Program-made: the position numbers and the translations under genes
Notes under the pieces: generated by a model
Told to the model about the DNA's origin: nothing
Databases searched by the model: none
Seen by the model: the letters and a program-made list of their open reading frames with translations, nothing else
NCBI RefSeq assembly: GCF_022549675.1
Contig: NZ_JAKZGR010000007.1
Span: forward strand, 124,001-188,000
DNA: 64,000 nucleotides
Direction of reading: 5' to 3'
DNA from: Belliella kenyensis
Lineage (GTDB): Bacteria; Bacteroidota; Bacteroidia; Cytophagales; Cyclobacteriaceae
Part shown: positions 26,259 to 34,329 of the stretch, piece by piece
How the letters are laid out: every line of letters begins with the position of its first letter
How positions within the stretch are numbered: the first letter of the stretch is position 1

Positions 26259-27656
26259 TCATTGGAAACTAATCCAATCAACTTCTACAGATTTTTTACC
26301 CCTATACACCACTACCAAGTCTTGGCAACCAGCCTTATTGGATTTCATGTCTGAACTCAACTCCACCCAATCATCTGTGGCCTTTAAATCAACTACCGTA
26401 ATTAGCTCACCTTTTTCACTACCTAACCGCACTTCCAGTGAGCCCTCATTATCTTTTGATTTGATTCGGAAATTCACTTTACTGAATTGACCATTGTCAA
26501 AATCTACCTGATTGTACCTAACCCAAGCTTTATCCTTTGAAAATGTAGATTTCCAGCCAGCGAAAGGATTAGTTTCATCTATAAATGATATGTCATAGCC
26601 AACTTCACTTTTGGCACTATACCTATCAATCTGAATAGGACTAGCCACAGAAGACACTCCGATTCCACGAAGTGTAGGCTTCACTTTTTTGATCTTTCCA
26701 TTTTCATCAAAAAACAAGCTATCTGCCCTAATTGACCTATTTTTATCGAAATCTGGTGAGTAGTCATTGTGGTGATAAAATAAGAGCCATTGACCTTCAT
26801 ATTGTACTATAGATTGGTGATTGGTCCAGCAACCTACGGGTGACTCATCCATGATCACTCCCTGATATTCAAAGGGACCAAGTGGATTGTCAGCAGTGGC
26901 ATATTCTATCCTTTCAGTTTTATTGGCCACATGGGGATAGGTCATGTAGTAGGTTCCTTCACGCTCAAAGATGAATGGTCCTTCTTTGAGTCCCTTGTCT
27001 GGAAAATCTTTCAAAGTAAAAACCTCGGAATCCAACTCTTTCATATTAGGTTTCAGCTTTGCTCCAAAAAAATGATGCTGTGACCAATAGAGGTAAGCCT
27101 GACCATCTTTATCAATGAAAACATTAGGGTCAATACCATTTACATCTGCAATGGGACTGGATTCAGGAGTGTAGGGCCCTTCGGGTTGATCAGCTACTGC
27201 TACTCCAATTTTGAAGCTTGACCCATTTACACCAGGGGCATCACTTTCCAAATTCCTGTTTTTGGCTTTGCTAGGAAAGTAAAAATAAAATTTACCATCT
27301 TTCTCTATGGCATCTGGTGCCCACATGCTGTAAGATTCATCATCTGCCCATGGCACTTGATACTGACTCAAAATCATCCCATGATCTTCCCATTCTGTAA
27401 GATTTGTTGAAGAGAAAACATGATAATCTTCCATACAAAACCAGTCGGGTCTACCTTGAGTAGATTCACAACGGATGTCATGTGAAGGGAACACATAGAT
27501 TTTACCATTCATTACCCTTGCTGTAGGATCTGCTGTAAACTGGTCTCTGATCAAAGGGTTCTGACCAAATGCCATATTTCCTTGAAGTAGTATCAGACCC
27601 AAAATAAACAATTTGGTTATTAAAGATTTGCTCGATAGATTCTTTGATGCTCCCAT
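26259..27656 (-). CDS. GH43 hydrolase with C-terminal CBM6-like domain
   Basis: A 465-aa secreted enzyme (signal peptide to MAFGQ32) with the GH43 triad D43 (TADPTAR), D176 (GIDPNVF) and E225 (KEGPF), and a CBM6-like sandwich from about 340 to the end (VNFRIKSKDNEGSLEVRLGS...DLVVVYRGKKSVEVDW). It is a paralogue of the gene at 12587 but the active-site surroundings differ (RCESTQGRPDWFCMED insertion after the first Asp), so the specificity may differ. The expected activity is arabinofuranosidase or xylosidase on arabinoxylan. It begins 5 bases after the stop of the GH43 gene at 27662, so the two are in one operon. Confidence 0.87.
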   Translation of the reverse strand: MGASKNLSSKSLITKLFILGLILLQGNMAFGQNPLIRDQFTADPTARVMNGKIYVFPSHDIRCESTQGRPDWFCMEDYHVFSSTNLTEWEDHGMILSQYQVPWADDESYSMWAPDAIEKDGKFYFYFPSKAKNRNLESDAPGVNGSSFKIGVAVADQPEGPYTPESSPIADVNGIDPNVFIDKDGQAYLYWSQHHFFGAKLKPNMKELDSEVFTLKDFPDKGLKEGPFIFEREGTYYMTYPHVANKTERIEYATADNPLGPFEYQGVIMDESPVGCWTNHQSIVQYEGQWLLFYHHNDYSPDFDKNRSIRADSLFFDENGKIKKVKPTLRGIGVSSVASPIQIDRYSAKSEVGYDISFIDETNPFAGWKSTFSKDKAWVRYNQVDFDNGQFSKVNFRIKSKDNEGSLEVRLGSEKGELITVVDLKATDDWVELSSDMKSNKAGCQDLVVVYRGKKSVEVDWISFQ

Positions 27657-27661
27657 ATCCC

Positions 27662-29230
27662 TTACAGTTTTATTTGATTATCAATTTGAAAATAATCGAA
27701 GTCAACTTGACCTCCTGGCTGAGAAGTAGCATAGTAGAAAAGTCCAAACCGATAACCCATAAAGTGTGGAAGACTGTACTTCATATTTAATGTATCACCC
27801 AATTGCTGCCACGACCTCCCATTATCCACACTATAATAAAACTTGGCTTCGTCCTTTCTCTCCTCAAAGTCACAAGTAGCCCTTAACAAAACATTCTTGC
27901 CTTTGAAAGGAATACTTTCAATCTCTGATTCCTTTGAACCCTCTGCTCTTTGCATCACTAGGTGTTTTTGACCATTGAGCATTTTTACACCTATCAATCC
28001 AAAATCTTTTTGTAACAAAGTAAGTCCTGCCCAGTCTCCTTCTTTCATTTTCGACACATCTAGTTTGATTGTGCCCATACTCTTCGGACCAATGGTTCTT
28101 TGGGTTAAGGTATTTCTTGCTGTTAGGACAGATTGATCCGTCCTGTCTGTCTTGAGTGAAAGTTTCCCTTTTTTACCATCGATAGCCCAAAGCTTTTCGA
28201 CAGGATTGTGATTCCATTGCCAGACAAGAGGAAGTGCTGGATCACCCTTTTTTCTTTTGAAATCATCCGAAGCTACGATACCAGGCATTAGGCCTTTGCT
28301 GGCAGGCAAGTCCAATTCCATAGGGACTTTTCCATTTTCTCCCAAAACTGGCCATTCATTCTCCCAACGAACAGGGACCAAGTAAGGAATTCGACCTACG
28401 GCACCATTGTCTCGAAACAAAAATGAATACCAATCTCCCTCTGGCGTATCGATCAAGCCTCCTTGAGCCACTCCCTTATCTTGGAGGACAACTCTGCCTT
28501 CATAGGGGCCAAATAAATTATCTGCCTTGTGGACAATCACTGTACGCATACCTCCACGTGGCCAAGCGATGTTGAACAGGTAGAATTGTCCTTTGACTTT
28601 AAAAAGTTGCGTACCTTCTGCTGGAAGCATGATTTCCTCTTTGATCGGCTCGTGAGCCTTTTCAATCAGAACCCTTTCGGTATTAGCTTTGATTCCAGAC
28701 AAGTCATCTTCCAACTCAACCATCTTGATTTCACCAGCACCCCAAATCATATAAGCTTTGCCATCTTCAAAAAACAAAGTGTGATCATGCAGAGAAGGTC
28801 TGAACTCGATTGCTTCCCAAGGACCATTTTCAATATCTTCGGTGCTATAAATGTAGGTCTTATGGGTATTTCCTGAAAAAGTACTCACATAGAATTTCCC
28901 TTCATGATACCTCAAGCTACTCGCCCAAGATCCTTTGCCATACATGTTTTTATCATTGGTCAAAGTAAGGTCGTCACTGTCACCCAGTGTCTGATAAGCA
29001 TAGCTTACCAATTCCCAATTGATCAAATCTTTGGACTTCATGATAGGTACACCAGGATTGACATGCATGGTCGTACTACTCATATAATACGTATCTCCTA
29101 CCCTGATCATGGAGACATCTGGCACATCTGCGTGAATGATTGGGTTGATTGCTTTCTGAGCAAATGTCAAATCACAATGGATTAAAAAGCTTATAACTAA
29201 AAGTATCGAAATCTTTAAGAATTTGTTCAT
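27662..29230 (-). CDS. GH43 subfamily-12-like arabinofuranosidase/xylosidase
   Basis: A 522-aa secreted protein (signal peptide to LTFAQ25). The propeller has D38 (ADVPDVS, equivalent of YPDPS), D149 (LHDHTLFF) and E205 (PAEGTQLFK), and the STTMHVNPGVPIMKSKDLINW block. Residues about 320-522 form the large C-terminal sandwich seen in two-domain GH43 enzymes, ending with GYRFGLFYYATSQPGGQVDFDYF. This architecture with HDHTLFF and GGMRTVIVHKA is that of GH43_12-type enzymes, mostly alpha-L-arabinofuranosidases on arabinoxylan; I judge this by pattern only. It is translated just before the GH43 at 26259. Confidence 0.86.
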   Translation of the reverse strand: MNKFLKISILLVISFLIHCDLTFAQKAINPIIHADVPDVSMIRVGDTYYMSSTTMHVNPGVPIMKSKDLINWELVSYAYQTLGDSDDLTLTNDKNMYGKGSWASSLRYHEGKFYVSTFSGNTHKTYIYSTEDIENGPWEAIEFRPSLHDHTLFFEDGKAYMIWGAGEIKMVELEDDLSGIKANTERVLIEKAHEPIKEEIMLPAEGTQLFKVKGQFYLFNIAWPRGGMRTVIVHKADNLFGPYEGRVVLQDKGVAQGGLIDTPEGDWYSFLFRDNGAVGRIPYLVPVRWENEWPVLGENGKVPMELDLPASKGLMPGIVASDDFKRKKGDPALPLVWQWNHNPVEKLWAIDGKKGKLSLKTDRTDQSVLTARNTLTQRTIGPKSMGTIKLDVSKMKEGDWAGLTLLQKDFGLIGVKMLNGQKHLVMQRAEGSKESEIESIPFKGKNVLLRATCDFEERKDEAKFYYSVDNGRSWQQLGDTLNMKYSLPHFMGYRFGLFYYATSQPGGQVDFDYFQIDNQIKL

Positions 29231-29410
29231 ATGAATTAGGGTGATAAAATAGGCCGTCCCTCAAACATGATGATCTACATGCATGCTTATGGGACAGCCT
29301 AATAGGTTTATAGGTTTGTTTGTTGTTACTTTTTTAATACTAATTATCAATCTTCATTGATAATGATATCATCTTGGACGATGTACTCTACTTGGTTTGT
29401 GTACTCCCCT

Positions 29411-29548
29411 TGGTTTGTGTCCTCACAAACCAATTGATTATTCCATCCATTTCCTGAGTCCTCACTGGAAAACCCTAATGACCCAACCTTGGCCTGTGTC
29501 CTCACAGTCCAATCCTTGAAGCCTAATGGTCTGTGGGGACACAGACCA
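29411..29548. repeat. Cluster of TGGTYTGTG hairpins
   Basis: Three hairpins share the stem TGGTYTGTG/CACARACCA and a 4-base loop: 29411-29432 (perfect 9 bp, loop TCCT), 29489-29512 (imperfect, loop TCCT) and 29527-29548 (perfect 9 bp, loop GGGA). A broken copy starts near 29392. A relative lies at 12408. They occupy the gap 29231-29596, in which I see no gene. Confidence 0.7.
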
Positions 29549-29596
29549 TGGTTAATTAACACCTAAAATCCGTAACATCTTGCTCTAACCAACTGA

Positions 29597-29678
29597 TTCA
29601 TAGTGATAAAAAACCTCCCAGTTTTCACTCGACCATTTCCCATAACTAATTAAATATCAATAAAACCTGAAAGGTTAG
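29597..29678 (-). repeat. 82-bp element with palindromic end, copy 2
   Basis: Same length, ends and internal spacing as 20755-20836: TTCATAGTGA at one end, ATCAATAAAACCTGAAAGGTT at the other, with a diverged centre of about 27 bases. It ends 10 bases after the stop of the GH10 gene at 29689, so it may serve as its 3' hairpin. Confidence 0.6.
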
Positions 29679-29688
29679 CGGATTTCAG

Positions 29689-30834
29689 TTAATAATTTGC
29701 TGCCATCTCAATCAATTCACTCACTACAGATTTTGGCGTATTGTCTCTGTTGAAGAGCAAAGGATAATCAGTTCTCCCACGAACAGGCCAGCCATTTTTC
29801 CACGAATCACCATCATTGATTCCCCATAGGGTGACACGGGAGATTTTGTCATGGTGATCTAAGAATAGCTTGAAAAACGCTTTGTAACGATCATCAAACT
29901 GTTTTTGTACATCATCAGGTAAGCCTTCGGTATATGGATTGAGGCTCTGCTGATATTCCACATTGGTAGCGATATCTGCTCCCATATCTCTGCGTGGTGA
30001 AGGCAGGACAGTCAAATCAAGCTCAGTGATCATTACCGTCACTCCAAGGTCTGAATAGGCTAAGATACTTTTTTCAAACTCTTCTATCGTCGGATACTCT
30101 AGACCAATATGACCTTGCATACCGATCCCGTCTATTTTTACACCTTGGGCTTGAAGATTCTTTACCATCTTCACTACACCATCTCTTTTCCCTGGCTGTG
30201 CCATAGAGAAGTCGTTGTAATAAAGCTCCGCATTTGGGTCAGCTTCATGGGCAAACTGGAAAGCTAGCTTCATGAAATCTTCACCGAGGATTTGGTAAAA
30301 TTTGCTATTCCTCCAAGAGCCATCATCCAAAATGGCTTCGTTGACCACATCCCAACCCTTTACACGACCTTTGTATCTTCCTACTACAGTGTGAATATGA
30401 TCTTTCATTCGCTGAGTAAGCACCTCTGGACTTACGTCTTTGCCTTCACTATCTGAAAAGAACCAGCGAGGTGCCTGAGAATGCCATATTAAGGTATGCC
30501 CTACGATATGCATGTTATTTGCTTCTCCGTATTCAACAAACTTATCAGCCACTTCGAAGTTGAATTCCCCTTCGCGCATCTGTATCATACCGCTCTTCAT
30601 GTTGTTTTCAGCAACGATTGAGTTGAAATGCTTTTTGAGGACTTCCATGGAAGCTTGACTTTGGTTATTGATATGATTAGCACTCAAAGCTGATCCTATA
30701 TAGAATTTTCCTTCGAAGGCGTCCTTGAGTGTTTCAGGTGCTTTTTTTTCTGTTTTCACCATACAGCCTAGGCCAATGAGAAGCGTAGCTACCATTCCTA
30801 AACTTCGTAGTGAAATAAATCTAGATTTTTTCAT
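29689..30834 (-). CDS. GH10 endo-1,4-beta-xylanase, lipoprotein
   Basis: A 381-aa protein with lipobox GLGC24 and a complete GH10 barrel: VAENNMK, VGHTLIWHSQ, acid/base E166 in WDVVNEAI, YYNDFS, DGIGMQGH, nucleophile E271 in MITELD, and WGINDGDSW. A loop of about 30 residues between E271 and the WGIND motif (RRDMGADIATNVEYQ...) is longer than in the paralogue at 11204, so the two may cut differently decorated xylans. No CBM. It lies 279 bases behind the core susCD operon; that gap (30835-31113) is AT-rich and shows no gene or clear promoter. Confidence 0.94.
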   Translation of the reverse strand: MKKSRFISLRSLGMVATLLIGLGCMVKTEKKAPETLKDAFEGKFYIGSALSANHINNQSQASMEVLKKHFNSIVAENNMKSGMIQMREGEFNFEVADKFVEYGEANNMHIVGHTLIWHSQAPRWFFSDSEGKDVSPEVLTQRMKDHIHTVVGRYKGRVKGWDVVNEAILDDGSWRNSKFYQILGEDFMKLAFQFAHEADPNAELYYNDFSMAQPGKRDGVVKMVKNLQAQGVKIDGIGMQGHIGLEYPTIEEFEKSILAYSDLGVTVMITELDLTVLPSPRRDMGADIATNVEYQQSLNPYTEGLPDDVQKQFDDRYKAFFKLFLDHHDKISRVTLWGINDGDSWKNGWPVRGRTDYPLLFNRDNTPKSVVSELIEMAANY

Positions 30835-31113
30835 TATTAGGTTGTAGTTAGTGATTTTAGGTTTACCTCTTGAATTTCCAATTACAAATTGATTTTTTTA
30901 CTTAAAGCTTTAAACTCAATGATTTGAGAATAAGAAAGCAAAATGGCCTAAACTAATATCAAAATAATCAAGATGAATTAAGTTTTAAGGAGTTTGAACA
31001 TTGCAAAACCTTTTATCCAAGTTTTCCATTTCACAAGAGTATTGTAATTGGTGATAAATGGAAGCGACGACTATCAGCATCACTTCCATATCGTATAAGT
31101 GGTTTAAGTAAGA

Positions 31114-33225
31114 TTAATTTTTTAAACTTTCGGCAACAGTTGCATAGGCAGGTTTTCTAACCAAACCTTCATCCCAAAGTCCTTGACGAAGTATGTTGTT
31201 AGAGTCAACAGGATTTGTAAGCGTAATACCGTATTGTTGTGAAGCAGGGATGATACTTTTATACAGATCAATAACAGACTTATAAATATCTGCTTGCCCA
31301 TTTAGAACCAAATGAGTAGGACTAGTTCCATTGAGTCTAACATCTAATCCAGAAATTTTAATTTTTTTCCCTGTAGCAGCCAATAACCTAAACATTGATT
31401 CAATATTGATGATACTAGAATTAAGATCAAGTTGCAATCTGACACCTATACCGTCTACTCTTGCATTGTTGTCATCTAGGTATTTTACATAATCTATTAA
31501 AGCTCTACATTTATCCAATTTAGTTTCCATACCACTTTCGCTGATGAATAATAAATCATCGCTATTACCGTACTCTCTTGCTAGCTTGAATGCCAAAACA
31601 CCATAATCTTTACCTAAATAATCTTGCCAATAGAACTCGTTTGCTTCAAGAGAACGGCCTACTCCTGTCCTTAGTTGATTAGGATTATCATTGTCCAACG
31701 GTTCATGTAAGACATATCTAGATTTTACTAAATCTTTAGTACCACCTACAAAGGTAGATATCCAATTGGTGAAATGGCTAGTTATAATTGCAGATTTTTC
31801 ATCTGGAGTCCTATCAACAACAGTGGTAGATCCACCAGAAAGACTAGCACTAGAAAGCACAACATTATCGATGTATACAGTTCCTGCAAATTCTCCATAA
31901 CTAATGATAAATCGATTTCTATCATCCGCAGTTACAGTGGTAGACACATTTATGAATCTCCAATCTCTGGTGACTGCAATTTGACCAAAGCCATTCGAAG
32001 TAAAACCTGGACTCTGGAGTTCTGGTCTTATAATTCCTTCTTCTGTCCCTTTTACCCAGAAACTCAAATTGTATGTTTCATTCATTTTAACAGGTTCTGC
32101 TAATTGATATAAGGTTTGTACTTCCCAAAAGCCCCCAGTTTTGGAAGGGTTGGTTACGAAAAATGCTCTACCTTCATTACCCAAACCTTGACCTTGCTCA
32201 GTTAGACCTCTTTGAGAGTTGTTGCCCCAACCTCCCCAAGATCCACCACTTTCAAAATCTCCATTTGATATCAAGTTGCTTATAATAGGATTACCGTTGA
32301 TGTCATAGAGGTAAAGGTTATTAATATCTAGGAAGTAACTAACCCCTGCTTGATATCCAAATTCAAATTGAAAGCTGAATGTGTCACCTGTAAAATCATT
32401 AATTCTAAAGCGGATTTCCTTCCAAGATAGGTTGGTTTCAAAAGTCTCTGTCGTTGAACCATTAGAAAACCAATCAATCATTGGTTCATTATTAGATAAA
32501 CCATTAAAGGTAATTCTTCCTTCACCTGGTACATCTGATTTCACATAAGCTATAAATTCATATGTTTTCCCTTGTTCAATTTGAATTTCAGGAGATTTGA
32601 ATCTTGCAGAACTTGGAGAAGAAGTGTTATTAGAAGCAACAATATTGACAGCAGGAGCATTTCCTCCCATTCCTTCATTTGCCTTTACACTCGTTCCAAA
32701 ACTATGCTCCCATCCATTTAAAGATCCACTTGCAAGAGATTGTACATTCAGTTCATTTGCGAATGCTGGAGATTCAACGATTAATGGAGACAATGCACTA
32801 TTCAAAACAGAAGCTCTTTGATTTTGATGCCAAATCAAAGGTGAAGCTACAACTTTCATGTTCTCCTCTTTAGCAGTATTTAAGAAGTTCATCACATTGA
32901 CCATATTAAAACTTCCATTGTCTTGAACTATACTGCTATGATGCATGCCGTTTGTAGGCGTATATTCATTGAAATTTCTATTTATCAATCGAAATGTTAC
33001 ACCTCTATTTGCAAAACTCTCCATAGACATAGAGGCTCCTAACCTAAAATTAGGATTGCCTACAGTGTCCAAGAATGTCTTTAAGTTTGCATAACTATCT
33101 AATTCTTCCTGAAGTATGATACTTTCAGGCTTTTCTACTTGGAAATCAAACGGATCAAAATCCGTGCAAGATGTTCCAGCCAAAACAATGGCTGTACATA
33201 AACCAATTATAGATTTATAATTCAT
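31114..33225 (-). CDS. GH10-derived surface protein with two inserted CBM4-like modules; catalytic residues lost
   Basis: A 703-aa lipoprotein (SPII-type signal ending GTSC20). The GH10 barrel is split: residues about 45-150 carry its first strands (LGASMSMES, VVASPLIWHQNQR), about 155-460 are two beta-sandwiches of CBM4/9 type (each ending DINNLYLYD or YIDNVVL), and about 470-703 are the rest. This is the layout of Xyn10C/Xyn10A proteins of xus loci. But the active site is degenerate: only E508 (VLHEP) is left at the acid/base position, the nucleophile position reads KISG626LD instead of xITELD, YNDYN is ISESG, QGH is RLQ, AENxMK is TPTNGMH and GHTL is ASPL. I infer a non-catalytic xylan-binding lipoprotein. 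It is last in the core operon, 25 bases behind the DUF1735 gene. Confidence 0.85.
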   Translation of the reverse strand: MNYKSIIGLCTAIVLAGTSCTDFDPFDFQVEKPESIILQEELDSYANLKTFLDTVGNPNFRLGASMSMESFANRGVTFRLINRNFNEYTPTNGMHHSSIVQDNGSFNMVNVMNFLNTAKEENMKVVASPLIWHQNQRASVLNSALSPLIVESPAFANELNVQSLASGSLNGWEHSFGTSVKANEGMGGNAPAVNIVASNNTSSPSSARFKSPEIQIEQGKTYEFIAYVKSDVPGEGRITFNGLSNNEPMIDWFSNGSTTETFETNLSWKEIRFRINDFTGDTFSFQFEFGYQAGVSYFLDINNLYLYDINGNPIISNLISNGDFESGGSWGGWGNNSQRGLTEQGQGLGNEGRAFFVTNPSKTGGFWEVQTLYQLAEPVKMNETYNLSFWVKGTEEGIIRPELQSPGFTSNGFGQIAVTRDWRFINVSTTVTADDRNRFIISYGEFAGTVYIDNVVLSSASLSGGSTTVVDRTPDEKSAIITSHFTNWISTFVGGTKDLVKSRYVLHEPLDNDNPNQLRTGVGRSLEANEFYWQDYLGKDYGVLAFKLAREYGNSDDLLFISESGMETKLDKCRALIDYVKYLDDNNARVDGIGVRLQLDLNSSIINIESMFRLLAATGKKIKISGLDVRLNGTSPTHLVLNGQADIYKSVIDLYKSIIPASQQYGITLTNPVDSNNILRQGLWDEGLVRKPAYATVAESLKN

Positions 33226-33250
33226 ATTTTTTATTCGTTTTAGGACAAAA

Positions 33251-34276
33251 CTATTTCAATACTGGAGAAAATGTTTCCATCACAACACCTCTATTTCTAG
33301 CGACTAGAGTATCAGTTGTAGCGACACGCAATTCAGGAAGATCAATTTCATATTGTAGATAAATGGCATCTCTATCTTGATTTCCCCAACTTGATTTTTC
33401 GCCTTTTTTAACAAATTTACCAGACCCCGAAGCAGTAAAGCCACTATTCGAAGCTGAAACAGTACAGCTGCCATCGCTACTGAACGTCAGCAATAATTCT
33501 GCTGTGATATTTTGACCACCAACTCCAGAAAACACTACTGGAAACAATACTTGAGAACGAGATTCAGTAAACAATTGATTAACTTGATCATTTTCTACAT
33601 TATTCTGACGTCTAGTGATAGTTCCACTATTTATTCCATCGACTTTTGCAGTGACTACATCTCTACCTCTTCTCAAGTAGAAACCATGCCAGTCATTGAT
33701 GTATTTTACAGCATAAAGTGTAAAATCCTTAGGAGCTGGAAACCAATCATCCGCAACTGCTCTTCTTGGGTTCTGAACTATTGGAATTCCAGATAAAATA
33801 GAATCTGCATTGATGACATTTGTAATTTTCACAGGAAGAACAAATGTCTTTTTGATAGCCCTAGGATCATTGAAAAAAGCCCCAGTAAGTTGAACTTCAA
33901 CACCTCCAGCAATTTGTCCCCTTGGGATAGTAACTGTATTAGAGCTTAATTGGTAATACTCGGAAGAAAGTACTTCTATTTCATCTCCACCTTCCTCAAA
34001 AAGTAATCCTTCAGCAATCGATTCATCAACTTCAATTTGAACCGAAACATCTCTAGGTGAAGAATACACCCCGCCAGTAGTTACCATCAATCTGAACTTC
34101 CCTTCGTTGTCCAATGAGGTATCAAATATATCTTCTCCAAATGTGATGGTTCTAACTGGATACTGATAAGCAAAGTACACAGTCTGATAATCAAAATTTG
34201 GAAATTCCCAATCTTGATTTTGACATGATGACATCATCATGCCTATCATAAATATTATGTATGGTATTTTTTTCAT
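33251..34276 (-). CDS. xusE: DUF1735-containing lipoprotein, XusE position
   Basis: I start at ATG 34276 (MKKIPYII), which gives lipobox MMSSC18; a longer frame overlaps the previous gene. The 341-aa protein has an N-terminal DUF1735/BT_3987-like beta domain (VYFAYQYPVRTITFGED, VTIPRGQIAGGVEVQLTGAFF, KTFVLPVKIT) and a C-terminal lipocalin-like half (DWHGFYLRRGRD...). It stands exactly where xusE stands in xylan loci of Bacteroides and Prevotella, between the second susD and the CBM-bearing GH10. A surface glycan-binding role is likely by position; no enzymatic motif is visible. Confidence 0.75.
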   Translation of the reverse strand: MKKIPYIIFMIGMMMSSCQNQDWEFPNFDYQTVYFAYQYPVRTITFGEDIFDTSLDNEGKFRLMVTTGGVYSSPRDVSVQIEVDESIAEGLLFEEGGDEIEVLSSEYYQLSSNTVTIPRGQIAGGVEVQLTGAFFNDPRAIKKTFVLPVKITNVINADSILSGIPIVQNPRRAVADDWFPAPKDFTLYAVKYINDWHGFYLRRGRDVVTAKVDGINSGTITRRQNNVENDQVNQLFTESRSQVLFPVVFSGVGGQNITAELLLTFSSDGSCTVSASNSGFTASGSGKFVKKGEKSSWGNQDRDAIYLQYEIDLPELRVATTDTLVARNRGVVMETFSPVLK

Positions 34277-34329
34277 TTTATTTGAGTTTAAAGCTAATTC
34301 TTTTAAAATATATTCAGCTTCTGTATTTA

